A stretch of 64,000 nt of DNA. Source: Tetradesmus obliquus. Its lineage: Eukaryota; Chlorophyta; Chlorophyceae; Sphaeropleales; Scenedesmaceae. A program made the position numbers and the translations under genes. The notes under the pieces were generated by a model. It worked only from the letters and a program-made list of their open reading frames with translations. It had not been told where the DNA came from and ran no database searches. The stretch's first letter is position 1, and every line of letters begins with the position of its first letter. The stretch spans positions 1,984,001-2,048,000 of the forward strand of contig CP126193.1 in NCBI GenBank assembly GCA_030272155.1, in the 5' to 3' direction. This document shows, one piece after another, positions 58,300 to 64,000 of this stretch.

Positions 58300-58727
58300 T
58301 TGTAGTGGCTTCATCATGGATTGCTGACTTTGCAACCTTGCAGTTTGAAAGCGTACTGTCAAAGCTGATGTGCAGTGGCAGCAGCATCACGCTGCATGCA
58401 GCTTGCTGGCCGCGCTGCTAGCAGACTCCCAGACCTGATGCCTTAAGGCTGCCTGGATTGCAGCTCTTTTCTCTGCTGATTCTGCGAGTTGTAGACCCCA
58501 ATGCACTGCAGGCTGCATCATTGACACAGAGCTGCTCAAGGTTTGTCCTGCAGCTGCATGTGCTGCGCAACGGCCACTGGCTGCTTGCTAGATCACGTAG
58601 CACAGCTTGATAACTTGAAGGCAGAAGGCAGAACTGCCACACCTGCAGCGAAAGTGAAGGCGACAGTTGCCAACTGTGGCCTTGTGGGCTGCAGGAGCTT
58701 GACAGCGGTTGCAAGCTGCATCATCAT
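57476..58727 (-). CDS. Small hydrophilic protein with organelle-type presequence, tandem copy 3 (149 aa)
   Basis: Minus-strand exons 58727-58643, 58211-58132 and 57760-57476 join with intron phases 1 and 0. The N-terminus MMMQLATAVKLLQPTRPQLA then TVAFTFAA is an organelle-type presequence beginning MQLA like copy 1. The body is polar and acidic: SSGPAASVPPDADVKAAREG, EAQFHGSGAPLNPDETAATR, a Ser/Gly/Ala stretch, and the end TGSPVQGFSQE. KAAREGEAQFHGSGAP resembles EAAREEEQYGLNTPAP in copy 2. I do not recognise the family. Intron 1 carries a long interrupted CTG tract ending at the exon 2 acceptor. Confidence 0.6.
58215..58297 (-). repeat. Interrupted CTG/CAG tract at a 3' splice site
   Basis: About 27 triplet units with a few interruptions read CTG on the gene strand. 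They run directly into the ctgcag acceptor of copy 3 exon 2. The tract is also open as poly-Ala/Gln/Leu in other frames. Confidence 0.85.
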
Positions 58728-59950
58728 GCTTTGAGGTTGGAAGGCGATCCCGTGACAGTGAAAACTTAACAAATTATGCGAATATGGCCTCGATCTAGCT
58801 GCCTGATGCAATTGCAGCACGCAAGTCATGATACGCGCATACGTCATTTGCGCGCGCCTGCTGACACGGCTTTCGACTTATCATGGCGTGACGGGAGCAA
58901 AGCTGTGCATTATATAATAACGGCCATAAGTATTAATGCTGGAAAACAGCCAGCAAGGTGTGCAGGTATTGAGCCATGCTGTGGCACTGCAGCGTAAGTG
59001 TGAACTCGTGTGTGAACAAGTTGCAACCAGCCTGCAAACCTGATACGATGGACGCCGCACCTGAGACACTTATGTTGATGTCAGTGCCTCCATTTACGTA
59101 TTCTTTGTATTACTATTGTTTGTGTTTGCCGTGTGCATGAGGCTGGTCAGCAGCAGCTGATGCACGGGCCATCAGCGCTAATGGCAGCAGTGATGCTGCC
59201 ATGCGTGCACAAGCACGTGCAGTACGTGCTGCTGCTTCTGCTGCGAGTCCACTGATGATGGTGATGCAGGTAACTTATGCAGGTGCAAGTAACTTGTCAG
59301 GCAGTCCACCTCCCCAAGAGGTTCTGAACCTTGGGTGTTCCTGCATGCATGATCAGGCTGGTGTGACTGGGGTGGGCTCCTGCCAGGAGCAGTGCTATCG
59401 GCGGTTCGAGCATTGCGTGCAACAACTGAGGTTGGACTGCTATACCTTCGGCTTGGATGCCTGGATTTACGACATATTGCAGTTGATGCATCTGCTGCCA
59501 GCAACACTGAGAACAGCAGCTGGCTGGATGCGGCCTGTTTCAGCAACAGGTTGCGCTTTGAGGGCACTTGACTTGGCTTTACGCAACTTTGATCCAAATT
59601 CAACGGAATAAACATACATACCATCCGTGTTATCGCAGCTGGTGTTGTGGGCCCCTTAGCCACTGTGGCCAGGTTATGGTGGCACCCAGAGCGCGCCAAA
59701 CTTGATGGTGGCAGCAGCACAGCGTGAACTGCCCTTCAAATGCTGTAATTTGCGAAGCGTCTGCATGAAAAGGCGGCAGCGGCTGATCGCGTGCAGGTAT
59801 TGACGTGGTCAGAACTGGGCGCTTGTGGTAGAGTTTGTCACTGTCATATGCGCTGCTGGGGCGATGGCAAAGCAGCAATTGACCATTTCAAAGGTACCTT
59901 TTAGAAGTCCTCGATACACCCCAGCTCAGCTCTGGGTTCAAATCAGGACA
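58728..59950. other. Divergent intergenic region (copy 3 / CSP41-type gene)
   Basis: It should contain both promoters. A 136-codon plus frame at 59201-59611 (Cys-rich, CQEQCYRRFEHCVQQL) and an overlapping 180-codon minus frame are present, neither recognised. Confidence 0.45.
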
Positions 59951-61372
59951 ATGGCTCTAGCTCAGCTCGGATCCCGTCGGGCTGCAGGCGTGCGTGTCAG
60001 GTAAACAATTCAAACATGTATCAGATGCCAATGTGCTAGGATGATGCTGCCACGCGGCACCAGCGGTGTCCCTTGCGCAATTCAGCATGGAGCTGCAGCA
60101 ACAGTAATGTATTTCAAGCACGGCTATCTGGGGCGCTTGGATGGCAAACATATGCAAACATTGAGGAGTTTTGAAGCTTCATCCAGTCCTTCAGGTGCTG
60201 TTGCTCCTGAGAAGCAGCAGCAGGAGCAGCAACACGGCAGCAAGGGCAGTGCAGCAGCAGCAGCAGCAGCATGCGCAAGCTGTGTCCCTATCAATCAATC
60301 CAACAGCAGCAGCAGGTTAACAACCAGCCCCCTCAGCAGCAGCAGCAGCAGCCCTTCCCACCAGCGAGCATGCACACTAACAGCAGCCATTCACCTCCTG
60401 CAACCGCGGCTTAACCCGCACCAACATGACCGCCAACCGTGTACTTGTGTGTTTGCAGCGCGCGCGGCCATGCAGTGCGTGGCGCTGCCAGCCGCCGCAG
60501 TGCCGTGGTGGTGCGCGCAGACAAGTGCCTGATCGTGAACACCAAGGGTGGCGGCCACGCCTTCATTGGTCTGCACCTGGCGAAGGAGCTGCTGGCTAAG
60601 GGCCATGATGTGACCATCTTCAATGACGGTGACCAGGTGCGTATTCTGCGATGTACTAGGGTTGGGTGGTTATGCATGTGTTGTAAGCTGACAGTGACTC
60701 AAATATCTCTGTTGTCAAAGCAACAAAAGCAACCAGGCATGTCTCGCTCCTGCATACACATACTCTGCTGCTGCAGGCCAAGCTCAGCGCCAAGGCCCCT
60801 TCGAGTAGTGTGGCATGCTGCAACAACACATAGTGCGCGGACAGGTTTTATGACCTCCAAATTACAGCCGTTTCACACTTGCGCTGAGAACATACTGCTG
60901 TAGGCCAAGCTGAGCGCCAAGCCCCCTTCAAGGAGTATGGCATGCTGCTTTCAATAAGACAATGTCTGTTTGCAAAACAACACAAACAAACCGGCATGTC
61001 ACGCTGCTGCTGCTGCTGCTGCAGGCCAAGCTGAGCGCCAAGGCCCCCTTCAAGGAGTATGGCAGTGTGCCGTCATTGTCAGCCAACAATAACACACAGT
61101 CTATCGGCATAACAACAAAAGCAACCAGGCATATCACGCTGCTGCTGCTGCTGCAACACCACTGCAGGCCAAGCTGAGCGCCAAGGCCCCCTTCAAGGAG
61201 TATGGCAGCGTGCGGGGCCTCAAGGTGCACTGGGGCAGCCCAGTGGACTACTCTACCTACCCGGAGGGCCCCTTTGACGTGGTGTATGACAACAACGGCA
61301 AGGACCTGGACTCATGCAAGCCGCTGATCGACGCAGCAAAGGTGGGCTGTGTAGTTTGTGTTGTTGCTGGCT

Positions 61373-61414
<42 letters not shown>

Positions 61415-62257
61415 GAATGATGTGTAGGCAAGGACCGGGGACTCATGCAAGCCGCTGATCGACGCAGCCAAGGTGGATTGCTGCTGTCTCAGTGCTGACT
61501 GTGACTGTTGCTCAGACAGTAGGCACGGGAGGTGAAATTGGGTGCAACGTACTTGACGGCACCCTTGGCACGTGACTGCAGTTTGGCATTTGCGATCAAC
61601 ACAGCAGATTGTAGCACTGAGTGGGGTGTGGGAGTGTGCTGTTCAAATACCATGTGGACTGCTGTCTTACTGCCGTGACTGCACTTCATCTCTGCCCTGT
61701 CCTTCACGCCTGTGCAGGGCATGTGCAAGCACTACGTGTTTGTGGCCTCAGCGGGTGCCTACAAGGCCAACAACATCGAGCCAATGCACTTTGAGGGCGA
61801 CGAACGCAAGTCATCTGCAGGTGGGTGACACCTGGTGGGTGACACCAGGTCAGCAGGTGGGTGACACCAGGTGGGTGACACCAGGTGGGTGACACCAGGT
61901 CAGCAGGTGGGTGACACAGACAGCACCAGCAGCACTGGCAGGAACACAGCAAGCAGCAAGCAGCAGCAGCAGCAGCAGTGTGCTGGCAGCAGTTGGACAG
62001 TTAGCAGCATACCAGCAGCCGCCCAAGGTCCATGGTGCCCACGCAGAGCAGCTCAGCAGTGCACCTCTTTTACTGCAGCCTGCCTTGAGCTACTGCAGTG
62101 CACCTCTTTTACTGCAGCCTGCCTTGAGCTACTGCAGTGCACACGCACAAGGAAGCACCGGCACCGGCAGCAGCGTAAGAAACAGTGCAACAAACGTTTT
62201 GGTCTGCTGCCAGGCCACACTCCACGTACTTCATACATCACCATGCTACCTTCTCCG

Positions 62258-62300
<43 letters not shown>

Positions 62301-62585
62301 CCACGTGACTGTTGAGAAGTACCTTGAGGCCGAGGGCCTGCCCTACACCGTGTTCCAGCCGCTGTACATCTACGGCCCACACACCGCCAAGGACTGCGAG
62401 CAGTGGTTTGTGGACCGCATCATCAGGTGGGGCTGGCACAGCAGCAGCAGCAGCAGCAGAACAGCAGCAGCAGCAGCAGCAGCAGCAGGAGGGTTTATAT
62501 GGGACAGCATCATCAGGCTATCACAGCAGTGATTCGTGGACCGCATCATCAGGTGGGGCTGGCACAGCAGCAGCAGCAGCAGCAG

Positions 62586-62620
<35 letters not shown>

Positions 62621-62924
62621 GGTTTATATGGGACAGCATCATCAGGCTATCACAGCAGTGATTCGTGGACCGCATCATTAGGTGAGGCTGGCACAGCAGC
62701 AGCAGCAGCGGCAGGGTTATATGGGACAGCATCATCAGGTTATCACAACAGTGGTTCGATGACCGCGTCATCAGGTGGGGCTGGCAGCAGCAGCAGCAGC
62801 AGAACAGCAGCAGCAGCAGCAGCAGGGTTATATGGGACAGCATCACCAGGCTATCACAGCAGTGATTCGTGGACCGTGTCATTAGGTGAGGCTGGCAGCA
62901 GCAGCTGAACAGCAGCAGCAGCAG

Positions 62925-62959
<35 letters not shown>

Positions 62960-63843
62960 GACATGTTATGTGACCACATCATCAGGTTATCACAACAGTG
63001 GTTCGATGACCGCGTCATCAGGTGGGGCCGGCAGCAGCAGCAGCAGCAGCAGCAAATCAGCAGCAGAAGCAGCGTGGCACGCCATGGGATTGCATCAACA
63101 GGTTATCACAGTAGTGGTTCATGGACAGAAGGTGCCGCTGGCAGCGTCAATGTTGAAAGCGGTAGTGGTGGCAAAGGTGCAGCAACAAATTTAGGGGCAG
63201 TTCAGATAGCGGCAGTTCAAGGGCGTGGCGGCATGCAGTGGCCGTTGTGCTGCACCAACCTCATAACCAGCGTGTGCATTGCTGTCATTGCAGGGACCGC
63301 CCCGTGCCCATCCCCACTCCCGGTGTGCAGCTGGTGACGCTGAGCCACATGCTGCTTGTGAATTCCCAACACATACTCCCAGCCCACCACACATCATGCA
63401 TGCTTACGTGCCAAACTTTTTGCAATTTGTTTGCAGGGACCGCCCCGTGCCCATCCCACTGCGGCCGTGCAGCTGGTGACGCTGACACCCACATGCTGCA
63501 TCTGCACTCTCAATACATGACCCCACCACCCATGATGCTATCTCACGCTGTCCTTTTCTATTCTCATTGCAGGGACCGCCCCGTGCCCATCCCCACTCCC
63601 GGTGTGCAGCTGGTGACGCTGAGCCACGTTGCGGATGTGGCGTCCATGCTGGCGGCAGTGCCAGGCAACCCCGCAGCCATCCGCCAGCACTACAACATCT
63701 GCAGCGACAGGCAGATCTCCTTCACCGGTGAGACCAGTGACTTGCCTGGACCTGCGCCCAGTGGGGTGTCTCCAAGGGCATCTCTTCCAATGCTACACAC
63801 TGCTTCTCAGGGACAAATTGCTTGTCTACAATGTGTGCTCAAG

Positions 63844-63877
<34 letters not shown>

Positions 63878-63988
63878 CATCGCCAAGGCTGTGGGCAAGG
63901 CGCTGGGCAAGGAGCCGCGCATCGTGCTGTACAGCCCAGAGGAGGTCGGCACAGGCAAGAGCGGCAAGGCGGAGGGCTTCCCCTTCAG
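59951..63988 (+). CDS. Chloroplast stem-loop-binding protein CSP41/RAP38 family, 3' end outside window
   Basis: Seven exons are visible: 59951-60000, 60459-60636, 61168-61341, 61718-61820, 62300-62426, 63573-63727 and 63877-63988. All are in phase, giving 299 codons before a donor at 63989. Exon 1 and the start of exon 2 form a transit peptide ([20 protein letters not shown]). The atypical SDR fold follows: [20 protein letters not shown] (nucleotide-binding loop), [102 protein letters not shown] and [19 protein letters not shown]. These are signatures of CSP41a/b (RAP41/RAP38 in Chlamydomonas), which bind plastid RNA and ribosomes. AGH-VEKY and KDCEQWF resemble CSP41a, YIYGP resembles CSP41b, so I leave the symbol open. 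The introns carry several exon-edge arrays. Confidence 0.93.
60771..61213 (+). repeat. Array of the CSP41 exon 3 acceptor edge, three intronic copies plus the exon
   Basis: AG followed by GCCAAGCTGAGCGCCAAGGC then CCCCTTCAAGGAGTATGGCA ends at 60776, 60903, 61024 and 61167 (used). Spacings are 127, 121 and 143. Intron text such as acaaaagcaaccaggcatgt and cacgctgctgctgctg repeats with it. The copy nearest the exon is almost perfect for about 45 bases. Confidence 0.92.
61302..61480 (+). repeat. Echo of the CSP41 exon 3 donor edge
   Basis: aggacctggactcatgcaag then ccgctgatcgacgcagcaaa|ggtggg (61302-61346) recurs at 61429-61474 as aggaccggggactcatgcaa then gccgctgatcgacgcagcca|aggtgg, separated by a (CTG)12 tract. 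Confidence 0.85.
61376..61412 (+). repeat. (CTG)12 in CSP41 intron 3
   Basis: A pure CTG run lies between the exon 3 donor and its echo. Confidence 0.9.
61811..61917 (+). repeat. Minisatellite of the exon 4 splice donor (GTGGGTGACACCAG)
   Basis: Starting at the exon 4 donor (GCAG|GTGGGTGACACC, 61821), the 14-base word gtgggtgacaccag repeats six times. Two gtcag insertions recreate cag|gtgggt. Confidence 0.9.
62050..62135 (+). repeat. 41-base direct repeat in CSP41 intron 4
   Basis: cagtgcacctcttttactgc then agcctgccttgagctactg occurs twice in a row. Confidence 0.85.
62263..62297 (+). repeat. (CTG)11-12 abutting the CSP41 exon 5 acceptor
   Basis: The CTG run ends at ctgccag|, directly before exon 5. 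Confidence 0.9.
62407..63034 (+). repeat. Six-copy array of the CSP41 exon 5 donor edge with CAG runs
   Basis: ttcgtggaccgcatcatcag|gtggggctgg-type edges end at 62426 (used), 62552, 62681, 62774, 62885 and 63021. Spacings are 126, 129, 93, 111 and 136. Each is followed by CAG runs, then gggtttatatgggacagcat then catcaggctatcacagcagt. The first four spacings are multiples of three because length differences are whole CAG units. Confidence 0.93.
63290..63628 (+). repeat. Three copies of the CSP41 exon 6 acceptor edge
   Basis: Acceptor AGs end at 63293, 63436 and 63572 (used). The first intronic copy matches the exon without visible change for about 56 bases after the AG (gggaccgccccgtgcccatc ... 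ctgagccac). The middle copy differs at a few sites. Spacings are 143 and 136. Confidence 0.93.
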
Positions 63989-64000
63989 GTGAGCAAACAT

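Noticed and set aside
59201-59611. 136-codon plus frame with several Cys, overlapped by a 180-codon minus frame
   Set aside because: Neither strand shows a known motif. It lies in the divergent promoter region of two well-supported genes.
59905-59950. tRNA-like box gggttcaaatc with pairing ends gtcct/aggac
   Set aside because: Only about 44 bases between the paired ends, no A box and no cloverleaf, and it sits just before the CSP41 start codon.
62312-62908. 198-codon plus frame full of CAG-derived residues
   Set aside because: It is the shifted frame of CSP41 exon 5 running into the donor-edge array. The conserved protein is read in another frame and splices at 62426.
5463-63628. CRISPR-like arrays, because of regularly spaced repeats
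   Set aside because: The repeats are copies of adjacent exon borders with similar, not unique, spacers, in an intron-rich eukaryotic genome.
1-64000. Transposon or virus-like coding regions
   Set aside because: I found no reverse transcriptase, integrase, transposase, capsid or helicase motifs in any frame, and no long terminal repeats. Repeats seen are local and gene-anchored.

Overview
The window reads as nuclear DNA of a green alga, most likely a chlorophycean (Scenedesmaceae-like). The reasons are intron-rich genes with GT-AG introns, very heavy CTG/CAG triplet content, TGTAA poly(A)-type signals, and a set of plastid genes (psaF, a CURT1/CAAD thylakoid protein, a CSP41/RAP38-type protein, a Rubisco-LSMT-like SET enzyme, a CPBP protease). 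I see no operons, no CRISPR array, no rRNA, and no transposon or virus-like coding region. The species is an inference. All exon models were built by hand from reading frame, splice consensus and phase, and each recognised model closes in frame.

Layout. 1-582 (+) holds the last exon of an SRPBCC-fold protein. 2771-4091 (+) is a small ubiquitin-like protein. 5155-7298 (-) is a CURT1/CAAD thylakoid protein. 11229-13073 (-) is a Gln/Ala-rich protein followed by a long CA-rich flank. 14483-15652 (+) is a Nudix hydrolase. 17950-20004 (-) is psaF. 21241-23825 (+) is a dihydroflavonol-reductase-like extended SDR. 24739-30125 (-) is an 11-exon SET methyltransferase. 30873-31652 (+) is an intronless L1-domain ribosome-biogenesis protein. 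35673-38151 (-) is an ankyrin protein. 42747-45145 (-) is a plant-type CCCH tandem zinc finger protein. 46404-49372 (-) is a membrane-anchored glutathione peroxidase. 49907-52109 (-) is a CPBP protease. 53132-54494, 55307-about 56163 and 57476-58727 (all -) are three small hydrophilic proteins that look like tandem paralogues. 59951 to the right edge (+) is a CSP41-family gene that continues out of the window.

The most striking feature is not a gene. At many exon boundaries the last or first 25-60 bases of the exon, with its splice site or stop codon and adjoining intron or UTR, recur as one to five extra tandem copies spaced about 90-220 bp. I call these copies 'exon-edge echoes'. They occur at acceptors, donors and stop codons of at least eight genes. 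In every case the copies lie on the intron or 3' UTR side, so the protein is intact while the pre-mRNA carries arrays of decoy splice sites or spare stop-codon ends. A second pattern is that CTG runs on the coding strand sit directly before 3' splice sites, where a polypyrimidine tract would be.

Much of the encoded biology is plastid-centred: photosystem I, thylakoid shape, plastid RNA or ribosome maintenance, protein methylation and membrane proteolysis. The rest covers redox defence, mRNA control and nucleolar ribosome assembly. Neighbouring genes are independent units arranged convergently, divergently or in tandem.
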